A model generated the notes under the pieces. The model was given only the letters and a program-made list of their open reading frames with translations. It had not been told where the DNA came from and did no database searches. A stretch of DNA of 64,000 nucleotides from Symsagittifera roscoffensis (lineage: Eukaryota; Xenacoelomorpha; Acoela; Convolutidae): contig NC_087067.1 in the NCBI RefSeq assembly GCF_963678635.1, forward strand, positions 54,244,233 through 54,308,232, given 5' to 3'. The position numbers and the translations under genes were made by a program. Shown here piece by piece: positions 22,821-35,807 of this stretch; positions within the stretch are counted from its first letter, which is position 1, and each line of letters begins with the position of its first letter.

Positions 22821-25435
22821 CGTGGGCTAAAAAAATGATTATTTTGAGACTGAAAAGCGGTGGTATGGGGTTGTTCAATAATTTGTTCATAAGTATTATG
22901 ATCTTGTGACTGGTGTGTCATTATATGTTGGATGGGACTTTGTGATGTGGTGAGTCGAAAATTTGGATTATGTGTGATGGCTAAATTTCGAAAATTTCGT
23001 GGGACTAGGGATAGTGGATGGTTATTTGGTAGGGGTGGTAATTGTCGTGCCGTTGGCGTTATGTCTACATTGTTATGTTCTTCGTCGTATGTATTTTGTC
23101 GTGTTGCTATTTTTGTGTTATATTCTTTTATTTGTGCGTCTAAAAGAATTTTGTTTATAGATGTAGAAAAGATTCCAAAAAATCCTGCAAAGAGTATGCG
23201 TGCTACGCTTGCTTGTCTGTTTACTTGTGTGTGTATAGCACATGTGTTGTAGATTCCTTTTAAAAGTGAGAAAAGAAATCCAATAAAGTTAAACATTGCG
23301 TATAAAATAGTCAATTTTTCTAAGATGTAGTAGGGCCATCCTAGAAAATCGAGGATCTCATTTTTGAGTGTAACCCAGCTAAAAATGTTAATTGGTGATA
23401 TATCTTGGGGACGGTATTTTTCACCGTTTAGATATATATAATCTTTAATGTCTTTAAAATATCCGCTATAGTCTTGCGTGTAGATATCGGCAAATCCTGC
23501 GGTTTCTGCAAGTTTGCGTAAATTTTGGTCTATTGATTGTCTTTGTATAGTGTCCATTTGTGTTAATAATTCTTGGAATTGTTGTGTTCTAATGTGATGT
23601 TGAATATCTGATTTTGAATAGATTCCTATTGATTGTAAGTCTATATTTGGGTTTCGAGCAATAGCGCGAATGCTTTCTGGTGAAAATTTTTTGAGTGATT
23701 GCATTAATGTGGGATATGGAGTGAGAAGATAATATTTATTTTCATCAGGGTTTAATTGTACTACATTGTGGCTGTTTTCTGATCCACATGGGACTGCGGT
23801 ATCCCAGAAATAGGTTCTTCGTGAAAGTGTATCCACGAAATGTACTTTATTCTTATAAAAGATAGGGATTCTTTTATAACATCGTTTATCTTCAAAAACG
23901 TATAGTGGTGATACTTTTTTAGTACAAGTATAAAACCATAAGATGTTTCCTTCATAGTCTAAAAAATTTGATCTATTTCCAGATAATAAGTATCCTGCAT
24001 AGGGTATTTTTAATACTGCTAGTGCAAGTGATTGTAATATTTGTGTTCGTTCTAATTCGCATAGTTGGTGTAGTGTTTCTAATTCGGAGAGTGACATTTC
24101 TTGAAAAATTCGGCTAATTGTATAATCTAGTTTCATATCTAAATGAATATCATTGTGGATATTACCGAAATATGTAGTATTCATTAGTGATAATTCTTGT
24201 AAGCGTGTGCTTCTGGTGTCATGGGGTTTTAGATGTCCACCAGGTTGTCCGTTGCTTTTTTCAAAATTAACTGGTATATAGGATGTTCCTTCGTTTGGAG
24301 GATGACCTGTGGCATATGGGTCAAGTTTTATTTTTCCAGTGGTCATGTCGAATCCTTTTTCGTATTCAACTAATATTTCAGAGTATTGTGTTCTGTGAAG
24401 TGGATTCCTGTATTTACATGCAAGTTCTGTTTCTTGATATATTTGAAAACATGTCAATTTATTTTCTATATTGTGTATGTTTCTAAAATTAGTACTTTGT
24501 TTTCGTGATGGATGTACTTGTTCATATGGAATTGATTGTATAAAGTATTTTTCGTGAAATTTTATCATACGAGCGTGTATTCTTGCTACTTGAAATGTTG
24601 TACATGTATCTTCGGGGAACCAAACAATTGTTGCTTGTGTTCTCGTTGTAGGGTCGCAATAACCTTGATCATTTTTACAAGGTAATCGGATTCCTTGATA
24701 GATCATTGTATTATCTGATAAATCTCGTGTTAGTTGTATTTTTTCGAGTTGTATTTTCCAATCGAAAAACATTATTTCTTGGTATCCTTTATTTTTTGTG
24801 TCTGCTTTGCAGTTTGATGGGTTATTTATACCAATGTGTGGTATCCAATGTTTATCGTGTAGGTCATAGGTTAATCGTCCGTGTGCGCCGTTATATGGGT
24901 ATTTTTCGTCTAGTTTTATATGTCCTTGGTGTCTTTCAAGTTGTGATTGATGTAAAGAGTCTGAAAAAACTTGAAAGTTAACTAACTTTCTTTCGGAGTT
25001 TTTATTTTGTGTGATGTTTAGTCTAAGTAATTCATTTTTACAATCGTCGGGATTGAGATGTAAAAGACGTTCTATATTACTCTGATAGAATGATTCATGG
25101 TCAAGTCGGTTTTTGTTTCCGTTCGAGACTTGTGAACAATGTACTTTCTTTTCGGAAAATGTTGCTGTGAATTTATAACCTGTAACTGTTGTTGCTCGGG
25201 CTTTTGAATAGAGTGTTGCTATTACATTTGTGGTTTCTATAGTTTGTGGTTCTGTTTCACATTGTGATACTTGATTTATTGCATATTTGTGTAGTGTTTT
25301 TTGTTCATTTTCTTCACAATCGTAATGTGTTACTAATAAATCTTGTGGTCCTGTACGAGGGGAAGGGTTTATGTTTTGATTTGAGATTACTAGAAAAAGG
25401 AGTTGGAGAAAAATTAATAATTTTAGAATATACAT
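22817..25435 (-). CDS. Envelope glycoprotein, 872 aa (element 1)
   Basis: Class of viral surface fusion glycoprotein. The N-terminus MYILKLLIFLQLLFLVIS is a signal peptide. The ectodomain is Cys-rich with spaced YDC (about residue 39), a CETEP/HCSQ region, LPCKNDQGYC and TIVWFPEDTCTT. Their order resembles the glycoprotein of Jingchuvirales/Mononegavirales (Monjiviricetes type) that is known in other invertebrate retroelements; this is judged from the pattern, not a search. A hydrophobic stretch lies near 464-486. The membrane anchor is at about 708-726 and a second hydrophobic stretch at about 745-761. A ~110-residue cytoplasmic tail follows, long for an env. No clear furin site was identified. 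The start overlaps the no-AUG ORF by 13 nt. Confidence 0.8.
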   Translation of the reverse strand: MYILKLLIFLQLLFLVISNQNINPSPRTGPQDLLVTHYDCEENEQKTLHKYAINQVSQCETEPQTIETTNVIATLYSKARATTVTGYKFTATFSEKKVHCSQVSNGNKNRLDHESFYQSNIERLLHLNPDDCKNELLRLNITQNKNSERKLVNFQVFSDSLHQSQLERHQGHIKLDEKYPYNGAHGRLTYDLHDKHWIPHIGINNPSNCKADTKNKGYQEIMFFDWKIQLEKIQLTRDLSDNTMIYQGIRLPCKNDQGYCDPTTRTQATIVWFPEDTCTTFQVARIHARMIKFHEKYFIQSIPYEQVHPSRKQSTNFRNIHNIENKLTCFQIYQETELACKYRNPLHRTQYSEILVEYEKGFDMTTGKIKLDPYATGHPPNEGTSYIPVNFEKSNGQPGGHLKPHDTRSTRLQELSLMNTTYFGNIHNDIHLDMKLDYTISRIFQEMSLSELETLHQLCELERTQILQSLALAVLKIPYAGYLLSGNRSNFLDYEGNILWFYTCTKKVSPLYVFEDKRCYKRIPIFYKNKVHFVDTLSRRTYFWDTAVPCGSENSHNVVQLNPDENKYYLLTPYPTLMQSLKKFSPESIRAIARNPNIDLQSIGIYSKSDIQHHIRTQQFQELLTQMDTIQRQSIDQNLRKLAETAGFADIYTQDYSGYFKDIKDYIYLNGEKYRPQDISPINIFSWVTLKNEILDFLGWPYYILEKLTILYAMFNFIGFLFSLLKGIYNTCAIHTQVNRQASVARILFAGFFGIFSTSINKILLDAQIKEYNTKIATRQNTYDEEHNNVDITPTARQLPPLPNNHPLSLVPRNFRNLAITHNPNFRLTTSQSPIQHIMTHQSQDHNTYEQIIEQPHTTAFQSQNNHFFSPR

Positions 25436-26566
25436 GTGTATGATAATCCTGAGTATGGATTATAAAATGTAATGTAGCCAATTGTGTTTTTGGTATATCT
25501 GTCGTATTTGTATATTACTTCAGTAGTTATAAACGGTGGTGGTAGTGATTGAGCTGTTATGTTAGGTGGGTTTAATGGGTAGGGATGTTGGGTAATATTG
25601 TTTAACTTAACTGTGATTTCAAACTTTAATTGTAAACTGTTTTGTTGGAGTATTTGAATATTGTGATCACGGATATCGTTGTGAAGATCTTGGCGGTATT
25701 GTAATCTATTAAGCGCCCAGTTATGAAGGCGGTTACTTTCTTGATGTTGTCCAAATAATGGTGGAGGTGCTGTAAATGTATTCCAATCTAGTCTTAAAGG
25801 AATATTTATTGATGATTGTTCTCGATATCTGGCGTCGAGATTATTTGGAAAATTTAAGTTAAAAGGTGGTGGTGAAATCTGGCTTATTGATGGTGTTGAT
25901 GGTAGTGATAATGTTTCTGGTAGTGATGAGGATGTTGTTGTATCCGTAGAAATATCGACTATTAGTTGGATTATTGACTAAATTTAATTCACCTTGTGTA
26001 AATGAATGTGTTGTCCAATATGGTAGTCGTGATGCCTGGTTTGGGGGGTTAAAGGGATTTTCACGTATTTGTTCAGATGTTGGTGTTGAACCTAAGTAAT
26101 CTGATGGTAGGCTTGAGGTGCTACGTTGTGAAAGAAGCGTAGGGGTTTCTGGTAATATACCAATGGGGTTTTCTGGAGTGTTTTGTGATGGGGATTGAGG
26201 TATATCAAAATGAACTCGGGGAGTTTGAAAATTTCTGTTTCATCGAGGATGTATAATTTGTCTATTTATTTCGACTGTATTTTGGTTTTGACTAGGATTT
26301 CTTATTCTACTTAGTTCTTGTGGTAGTGTTGGGTATAGGTTATATGTTGGTTCGCTTAGAGGTGCTTGTCGTTGAACTGGTTCTAGTGGTTCTGATAAAC
26401 GAGCATGTCGTTCTTCAAAAGTGTATGGATTGTCTTGAAAAGAAATTCGTGTAGATGTTTGAGGATTTTGAGTAGTTGAAGGTGGTGTTGGGTTATCTTG
26501 GGATGATGTCGGTGAAGACTGACTTTGTGACTGTTGGGTAGCAATTTTTGATGGATTTTTGAATTG
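25423..26566 (-). pseudogene. No-AUG accessory ORF, broken copy (element 1)
   Basis: Counterpart of the open 378-codon frame at 50189-51325 of element 2. Here it is interrupted by a nonsense codon (an Arg codon changed to TGA, plus-strand 26240-26242) and shifted by 7 additional nucleotides around 25955-25965. The total length, 1,144 against 1,137 nt, agrees with that single indel. The lesions suggest this element no longer makes the product. Confidence 0.75.
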
Positions 26567-26571
26567 TTACT

Positions 26572-26760
26572 TTAGTGGGAAGGTTTATGTTTATTATAAT
26601 ATTCTTCCAAAAAAAGAATTAGAAGGATTGTTGCTAGGGCAAATGTGAAGATTGCTTTCTTTATACATTTACATATTGTCAAAATGAGGGATGATAAGAA
26701 TGCTATGAAAATTACAAACAATAAAAAAATATCAGTTCTACTGAAAATTTTTCGTATCAT
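26572..26760 (-). CDS. 62-aa small membrane protein (element 1)
   Basis: Short frame with two hydrophobic segments: residues about 10-27 (IFLLFVIFIAFLSSLILT) and about 35-52 (AIFTFALATILLILFLEEYY), separated by CKCIKKA. The product would be a double-pass or hairpin membrane protein, viroporin-like in layout. Conserved in element 2 with two amino-acid changes. It sits between gag-pol and the no-AUG ORF. Expression is unproved. Confidence 0.45.
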   Translation of the reverse strand: MIRKIFSRTDIFLLFVIFIAFLSSLILTICKCIKKAIFTFALATILLILFLEEYYNKHKPSH

Positions 26761-27584
26761 TTAGACAAGTTATATGAATCGTACCTGTGGATATAATCAA
26801 GGGTTTTGGAAAGTTGGAGGAATAGTTCGAGTATAGTGTAGAAAATTAAAAAATGTTACAAAAAATGATTAGGATTATTAGAAAAGATTCAAGTATATCA
26901 AAAAGAAATATTATAAAGGTTTCAAGTATTGTAAAAAAATGTTTAAGATTTATGAGTATTTGAGTAACTGATTGAGAGAAGAGCATTTAAGAAATGATCT
27001 CTTGGTCGAATATTTTTTGCTGTTTGAGGCGATTTTCTAGTGTGGTCGGATTATTTATTAGTTTTTTGACAAGTGGGTTGAGTTTTGTAAAAAATTGTTG
27101 GGGGCAATTTTCATGGTGATCGGGAGGTCGTCTTTTTCTTTATTTTTGTTTGTCAAATGATCCGGGGTATGGTGAGATTTTTATACTTTAGGCTAATTAA
27201 AATGTTCATTTTGTTACTTTAGGCTAAGTTAACAAATTTGTTTTGGGGGTATTCGTGGTCTGAGTTGGGGAAATATTGTTGATCTTTGGGTTATTAGATA
27301 AGGGAGGGGTATGGTATTATGGTGATATTTATTTTAGTTGTCAAGTTGGAGTGGTTTGCTTATTTTTGACCTGGAGGTCGTAAAGTTATAGTTATAGATG
27401 TGCCTGGAGTTCTATATTATTCGTCTAATTGGTCTTAGTTTGAGTTAGAGAAAGTGACGGATTGGATGAATCCTATTGGTCTATTTTGAACTAGAATTAT
27501 TGCGTACTTGTCAGCATGTTATTTTGAAAAATGTAAATGAAAAATGTTTCGGAGGTTTCAAGGTTGTGAAGTATAATGTTAAAA
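26761..27584 (-). other. Intergenic region after gag-pol (element 1)
   Basis: About 820 bp between the gag-pol stop and the 62-aa ORF. No ORF is shared in frame by both elements. A CAG|GTACGA splice-donor-like string lies just upstream of the 62-aa ORF on the element strand. Otherwise AT-rich. Confidence 0.4.
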
Positions 27585-30500
27585 TTACTTTTGAAATTCC
27601 ACTTTCTTTAAAATTTTAGATTGGGGGATGAATATTTTATAGTTTTTACGTGGTTGATTTCGGAGTCTTGTTGTTTTTCGATTTTCTGATTTGTCGATCT
27701 GTTCTTGGGGTATTATTTGTTCGGTCATTTTTCTATTTTTTCTTTGTTTTGGGGATTCTTTATGGTTTTGTGTATTGTTTTTGGTGGCGGTTGGTTTTGT
27801 GTTTTGATTTTCGGTGGGGGTATCATTTTGTTCTGTGTTTTTCAGATGTGGTTCATTTTGAATGATTTTTAATCCTGTGAAAGAATATAATTGAGTTAAT
27901 TCGCGGAGTGCGTATTCTTTTGGGTAATAAGGTAATAGGTTGTTTCGATGTTGAACGATTTCTTTTTTGTTTGAGTCGGTAATTTTATATGTGACCTCAG
28001 TGGGTCTTGCAATTATTTGGTATGGTCCTTTTCGAAGGGGTTGTAATTTTTTAGAAATTCCTTTTTGAGTATTAAAATTAGGTATTAAAACAAATGTTCC
28101 AATTTTTAATTCGGAGGCTGGTGTAAAACGTGAATTGATTTGTTCATTAATGTTTTGTCTTTGTAATAACTTTTTTGTTATTTTTTGATAAATTTCATTG
28201 TGTTTTTTATCTCTATTTAGAATCCATTCGGTGTGTGTACCGGAGGCTAGTTTAAGGATTTGTGGGTGATGAAAATGATCTTCATCGTGTGTATGTAAAG
28301 GTAGGTTATAACAAATTGAATCTTTATTTGGTTGACAATAACCTTGTGCGTTTTTATGAGAATTTGCTGTAAACATTATTGGTTTGCGTGGCTTTTGGTT
28401 AAAAACCATTTCGTATGGTGACATTCCTAAAGTTGTCGTAATTTGTGAATTATATGCTAAGGGAAATAATTTTACATCTGCTGACCATTCGGTATATTTT
28501 GTATCATTTCCGTTGATGATACATCTAAGATATTCTTGTAATGAACGGTTCATACCTTCGACTAAGCCGTTTGTCCAAGGTGCATGAGATGTACGTGGTT
28601 TGTGTTTAATGTTATATAAATGACATAGTGTGATAATTTCATTATTTATGAATTCTGTACCGTTGTCTGTAACTAAAATTTCTGGTAGTCCGAATTTTGC
28701 TATCCAGTGTTCATAGAGTGTTGTGTAAGCGTAATAAGCGTTACAATGTGGTACTGGGTTAAGTGCTACATAATGTGTAAATGCGTCAACAATTACCATA
28801 ATGTAGGAGTTTCCTTCGGATGAGGGTGAAATTGGTCCTTTGGTATCAAATGAGATACGATGGTTAAAGTACAAGCTTTGTCCTTTAAAATCTTGTTTTT
28901 GTGCTATTTGTTTTTGATTTGGGTAAGGTTTATTTAGTTGACATACTATACAGTCATTGCATAGTACTTTTATCCAAATTGGTGCATTTGGGAAGTAAAA
29001 ATTTTGTATAAAATTTGAATATGTTTTTTCTGATCCAGAGTGTCCTTTAATATTTTGTGTATGTGAAATATTAAAAGCTATAAGAATCATACTTAAAGGG
29101 AGACATGGAACTGTAGATTCATTCAGGTTATACTCTAAAAGGTCTGTATTTTCGTTAATTGTTGTGTTGTTAAATTTGCGAAAGTATCGGAGGAGTGTTT
29201 TGTTTCCTAGAATGGTTGAATCTGCCTTGACAGGTTTAGTTTTATATTTGTGCCATGATTTTAGTTGTCTAATTATCGGGTCAAGATTTTGATATTGTTT
29301 CAGTGTTGAAATTGTAATCGTTTCTGTTGGAGGGAGAAAAATGTTTTCAATTTCGAATTTAGATAAGGGTATTGTATCAAGTGGGTCGTGAAGGTCAAAA
29401 ACTTGATTTATTGTGTATTTTGAATCATTTGTTTGTGGTCCTGATAAATTTATTTTATCAGTTAAATCTTCTTTTTCAAATAGTGGAAAATGGTCTTTTT
29501 TAGGCGGGTGTTGTTTTGTTCGTTTTTGTTGGGTGTTATTTTTTATCCATTGAGAATATGGGATTGGTTTGAAAGTTGATGTTCCAAGTAGATCAACTTC
29601 ATAATGATTATTTTGACAATCTAAATAAAGTGGGAAATGTTGTAAATTATTTATTTGTGATTGTTCAATATCAGTTTTTACTGCATATTTGCATTCCAAT
29701 TGGGGTGATGTTTCGTTTTCTGCAAGGTAGAATTTTATGTTTTTGGGTATTTCAACTGTTGTTTTTCGTGTAAGTAATTCAGGTGGTGTATTTCGACTTA
29801 AGGTGTCTGGTAATGCAAGATTTTTTCCTGCAGTCCAAACTATATGTAAGTTTGGAAATTTCATTAGAATTAGTTGAAATCTGTAAACTCGGTGGTTTGG
29901 GTTAGATTTTTGTGTAAAGAGAAAGATGATTGGTTTATGGTCTGTGAATAAAACTGTGGGGTGTTTTGATCCAAGTATCAGAAATTCATATTCTGTCAGT
30001 GTATATATTATGGCTGTACATTCTCTCATTAGAGTTGAGAGTCGTAGCTCTGCTTGAGTGAATAATCGAGAATTTGCTGATATGAGGTTCATTTTATTTG
30101 TACCATTATGTGATTGTAATAGTGCTGCACCGATGCCAAAGTTCGAAGCATCGCACATTGCATAAAATGGTTGATTTGAATCTGGAATTGTGTTTCAAAT
30201 TTGTTCAGTTAAAAGTTTCTTTATTTCTTCAAATCGTGTTTGATGTTCTGTGTTCCATTCAAAATTATTTTGTTGTCTAAGGATGTTATAAAATGGTCGT
30301 AGATATAATTGCATTTTATAAACATATTTACTTAAAAAGTTTAACATTCCAAGAAATTCTTGGATTTTCTTTTTATTTGTTGGTGGTTGAAGTTTTTGAA
30401 TAGCGTCAATGCGTGATTTTAATGGAGTGATTGTTTTTCTTTCTATATTATGTCCTAAGAATTTAACTCTTGTCAAAAAGAAGTGTGATTTATCGGGGGC

Positions 30501-33500
30501 GGCCTTCAGATTTTCGTTCTGAAGTATTTGGTGATATTTTTCTAAAACATTGAACATCTCGTCTTTTGTTTGTGATTGCATAAAAACATCGTCTAAATAG
30601 GTGATTGCGTTTTTCTTGAGTATTAGTGGTCTAAAAATTTTGCTCATAAAAGCTGAAAATGCTGCTGGTCCTATGGATATTCCATAGAATAAGCGGTTGA
30701 ATTCATATTGTTGGTTTCCGATAACAAATTGTGTTAAACGTCGTGATTGTTCATCTAGTGGCATTTGATTGTATGCACTATTCATATCGGCGGTTGTAAA
30801 GTATTTGCCGTTTATTTTTGTTAAAATAACTTGTATTGGTTCAATGGGCCAATTACATTTTGATTCATCTATAAGTGAATTGAGGTATCTAGCATCGAGA
30901 ACGATTTTTAATGATTCTCCTTTAGCTAGAATGATAACGGGGTTGATAAATGTGTTCCCTTTTGGTTGTTCTTCTTTATTAACTGGTGATATAATGTTGT
31001 ATTGTTCTAAAATATCGAGTAATCTGTTCACTTTATCATGTAAGTGAATTGGTACTTTACTTGCTCTCTGTTTTTTGAAAACTGCGTCTGGTTTTAACGG
31101 GAGATGTAGTGATGAACTGATTTTTCCAACATCGAATTTTGATGTTGCATAGACTGATGAATATTTAATTAGCTGTTTGGCTAATTTTTCGAATTCGTCT
31201 TGTGTTATTTGTGAATGTTGGAAATTAAACATTGTTAAAAATTTTTGTTGGTCCTCTGTGTAGTTACTTATGTTGAATGTAGGTTTGAAATATGGAGTTT
31301 TTGTGAAATAATCCGTATTTCTGTTTTCGTTACTTATTATATTATTTATAGATAATTCTTCATTAAGAATTGTAGATTGGCAAATATCTAGTAATTGGAG
31401 TATATTATTTACGCGATAGGCTTTTTCGTGTATTGGTGATATTGTAGCGTTGGTTTCACAATATCCTAAAAGTCCTAAAGGTAATGTTACTTGGTAAGAT
31501 GTGTTGTTATAGACATGTAAGGAAATGATATCTGAATTCGAATTTTTCAAATATTTTATGGATGAGATTGTGATTTTGAAAAATTTGTGAATAGGTTTGA
31601 ATTCAAAATCTGACATATAAAATTTTTGTTTGTTTTGTTCTTTATCATATTGGTGAACTTGTTTGATTGAAAAATTATAGATATTTCCTGATAGTGGTTT
31701 TAGGTGTTTTCTTTGTTGGTTAAATATCGGGTAGAATTTTGAAAAGAATGGTGGTTGTGTATTTAATCTTTGAAAAAATGTTAAGGATGTTTCTTTTGTT
31801 TTTGTATATTTATCTTTGATTAATATTTTACTATTTAGTATGTTAATTGTTGGTATATACTTCGAAATAAGTGGTATTCCAATGATATTATATTTAATGT
31901 CAGTGATATGGAATATTTGTTTAAATGGCTTATTTAAAATTTTGCTTTGCTCCATTGTTCTGGTGGGGAGGAGAAATAATTGGATTTTTCCGTAGTTTAT
32001 CAATGTTGATCCTTGTGCTGTTGCTAACTTACTGGAGGTTTCAAGAGGTGTTAGCTTTGGGTGTAAAGTTTTTATTTCATTCCATGTGGGGATGTTTATT
32101 ATGTTTGATTCTGCTCCTGAATCAATTAAAAAATCTATTTCAAGGTCTGGTGGTTGAAATTCTTTATTTCTTGGGCTTTCTAAGAGAAATGGTATTGTCC
32201 AAATTTTTTCTTTGGGTTGTTCTTTTTGTATATTTTGATAAATGTGGTTTGTATTTAAGCATTTTGTTTTGGTATTTTTATTGGTTTGATTTGTAGTGTT
32301 AATCTCATTTGTTTCTTGCGTCGTTGGTGTGGAATTTATGGGTGTAGTGTAATAATTTTGAAGAAATTCTGATTGATTTTCATATATGTGTGATGAAAAG
32401 GGTTGTTCATATATGACAGATTCATAGTCATTTTCGACTTTTATCATATTGATAGAAAGAGTGTTTTCAGTATCACTTTCTGAATCTGATGATGTACAGT
32501 TTATTTGATTGAGTTGTAACGTATCAGTTACTGTGTCATCAATACCTGGAGGGTCTGATGTTGTTTCTGGATTAGATTGTACTTGATTGATTTGTCTTTG
32601 ATGTTTAGGTGTACTACTTCTGTGGCGATTATTAGAATTATTATAGTTATTATTATTCCGGTGTGGTGATTGGGAATAATTTCTATAACGATTATTATAA
32701 CTTGAGTGTCGATTTTGTGAATTATTTCGCGATCTGTTTTGGTAATTATTGTTTGGTCTGTTATAGTTCGATCTATTATATGAGTTATTCCTTGATCGAT
32801 TGTTCGGGTAATTCTGGTTTCGGTTGTTTGAATAACTTCTATTTCGATTATAGGAGTAGTTTCTATTCCTATTGTATGATGAATTTCGTGATTGGTTGTT
32901 TGGATAGTAGTTATTTCTTGATTGGGAATTAGATCTAGAAACAAATCGTTGTGTATTTGAATTTGATCTGGAGTAGTTATTTCGACTATTTGGTCTATTG
33001 TAGTGATTTTGTGATGAATTATTCGTGTTTCTTCGTTCTGGTGATCTTCCTCTATAACTTGAGTTATATGGTGATTGATTTCTTGTATAATTTGTATTGT
33101 TCGGGAGTGGTTTTCCTGAACTGTTGTTGCTGTAGACTGTTTTGTTCGGTAGATTTTGATCTTTTTTCATGTATTGATAGAATGATTTATTTGGTTCTTT
33201 ATATTTTTGAGGTTTATTTTGATTGTCTTGCTGTTTTTGTCTACATTCGGAAATACTATGTCCGTATCGTCGGCAATAATTACACCATTTTTTGAAAGAT
33301 GGTTTGCCTTTAAAGTTTGGGTTCTTTTCGTAAATATTGAGTATTTCAGTGATTTTTTCAACGAGGTCTGTCTCTGATTCCTGTATATTATTAATATTAG
33401 TGGGAGTCGTTTCAATTCTGTTAACGTATTGTAATTTCAGATTTTCCGTTTCTTCTAGTTTCATCGTGATTTCTGCTTGTTCTAATTTGTCTACTAGTTT

Positions 33501-35807
33501 TCGAAAATCTAAATCGGGTTCTCGAATTGAAGAAGGATGGGATGCTCTCTTTTTTATTGCTATTTTCCTTAATTGTGGTGTTAAGGTCATCATTAAGATT
33601 TCTGTCATCTTTGTGTTTTTATAGTCGTGTGTATTTAATGAATATGCTTTTCGAACTAGTGTTTCGATTCGTACTGCTATTTGCTTGATGGTTTCGTTTG
33701 GTAATCTGCGAATTTCATTACATAAAACTCTTTGTTGTTGTTTGTTTCTTTCGGAGTCAAACATTTTTGAAAATTCCTGTGTAAACCTTTTCCAGTTTGA
33801 TTTTATTTCTAGAGGTAGTACTGAAAACCATTTTTGGGCTGCGCCATCTAAGGTTGTTTGTATTAACGCTGTGCGTCGATGTATCCAGTTTTGATGTAGT
33901 GGCGTATTAATTGGTTCAGGTCCAATATTTAAAATCAGGTTTGCTGTTACTGCATTTAAATAATCTTCTACAGAGTATTCAGGGTCTGTTCCTGTGAAAA
34001 CCATTAAAGGTTTGTTTGATGTTATTGATGATCCACCCATAAGGTATGGATTCATTGTCATTTGTAATGATTCTGCTGCATTTGGCATTTGAGAAAAATT
34101 TGAAAGTTGGTTTCTTGTTATTTCATGTTGCTGGAGATAATATGGGAGTGGTATTTCATTTTGCATTTGTGATGGTTGATACGAGTGTGCAGTCATTGGA
34201 TTTTGTTGTTGAATTGGTTGAAAAGATTGTGTATTAATTAGATTTTGTTGTTGAATTGGTTGTTGATGTTGTGCATCTATTGATTGTGGAGAAAAATTTC
34301 TATGATTTGTACGTGTTCTCTGTATTCCTTGTCTACGATATTCTTGAGTATTTGGTGCAAATATATCTGGTTGTAAGAAATCATCATCTGAGGATAAATA
34401 ATCCATTTGATAAGATGTCTGTTTTTTATTTTTATTTTGTTGAAAAAATGGGTAATTTTCACTGTGATCTTGTGGAGGATTTGTTTGGAAATTTATTGAA
34501 TTAGGTTGAGTCATTGGGTTATCCCAATTTCGAGATCTTGTATATTGGTTAAAATTTCTTTGTGGTTGATTATATGTTTTTGATGGATGTGTATAATTAT
34601 AATTATGGTCTGTAAAGTTGTTTCTAGTGAATGTTTTGCGTGTTTTTGATGGTATTGTCATGGGTCTGTATGTTTGGTAATCCATATGTGAATATTTAGG
34701 GGCAACCGAAGGTTTAACGGTTGATTGTAAGGTTACCTGTGTTTGTGAAGGATTTGTATTTCTTGGTGTTGTTAAATTTGGGCGTATTGGTGAAATACTT
34801 TGTTGTGTAGTTGTTGTGTGTACAATTTCTTCATTTATGAAGTGTGATGGTGTCTGGATATCTTGTTGAGTAAGATTCCTAGTTCCATTGAGGTTTTCAT
34901 TGTGTATGACTGTAGAGTTTAAACTATTATTTTGTGTATCGGGCAAAAATGTATGATAGTTTAATGGTGTTGCATCAATGGTGAATGGTATTATTTTTAC
35001 ATAATCTCTTATGTAAGATATCGTACTTATTGTTTGACTTGAGATTGATTGTGGGAAGCTTATAAATGCGGGATGAGACCATTCGGGGTCCCAAACATAA
35101 TCTGATTGTTCTGTGATAGCGGTATCATCGTTCGAGTTTTGGGGTCTAAAATTTTTTCTTGCTTGTGCAATTAAATCAATATTGTGTGTGAAATAATCTA
35201 TTATGAACCATGCCAAAATTTTTTGTAGATCGTGTTTTGTATGTTGTGAAACGTCGTCTTTCGTGAAATTTTCTTTAATGATGTTTAAATAACTAGAGAG
35301 TAGTGTGATTTCATGTCGTACTTTCAAATGTTTAGATGTTTCTGTCGGTGAGACATTTGTTATTGGGATTTCGTTTTCTAATATCGAAATATAACTATAT
35401 ATTATTGCGAAAACTTCATTGGTGAATATGGAGTTTGCTCTTTGTGAGTTATGATATTGGATGCTTTTTATATATTCTGAAAAAACTTTTGAAAATTCTA
35501 AATCAAGATCGTCTGTTTGAATTGTATATTTTCTATGATTATGGTTTGGTGAGGTGAATTCTATGGAGTAGATTCCATACTGTTGTGTTATGTTGCATAT
35601 ATCTTTTAAGTAGTGGTCTATGATTTGTCTTTTGATTTTTACATCTGGGAACTCTGTTTTACATGGACTGATTCCGGGTTCAAATAAATTTAATAGTAAA
35701 TTTTTGCAAAATATATGCTGTCCTCTATCAGTGGTTGCATCTATTATAAAAGGAAAGATTTCATCATCATCTGGGGTTTCGTCACCTGGGGTGTGCGTTG
35801 AGCTCAT
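27585..35807 (-). pseudogene. Fused Gag-Pol polyprotein with one nonsense codon (element 1)
   Basis: One frame of 2,741 codons; gag and pol are not separated by a frameshift. Approximate residues: N-terminal domain 1-200; Pro/Gln/Asn-rich linker; Ty3-type capsid 600-755 (GAAQKWFSVLPLEIKSNWKR); zinc knuckle CNYCRRYGHSISEC near 841; Arg/Asn/Ser/Tyr-rich repeat region ~920-1080; aspartic protease DSGAES near 1228; RT 1568-1800 with YLDD near 1736; RNase H from 1881; integrase HHCC finger 2247-2289, D-D-35-E core 2318-2438, GPY/F module near 2592. A TGA replaces a Ser codon at residue 1871 (plus-strand 30195-30197), between RT and RNase H; element 2 has sense there. The rest of the frame is open. 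The start overlaps the 155-aa ORF by 26 nt. Confidence 0.9.

Noticed and set aside
30195-30197. Regulated stop-codon readthrough in gag-pol
   Set aside because: The stop is between RT and RNase H, not between gag and pol, and the other copy has a Ser codon there. It is a lesion.
32528-32944. 138-aa Ile/Thr-rich ORF and its 43810-44226 counterpart
   Set aside because: Shadow frames of the Asn/Arg/Ser repeat region of gag-pol.
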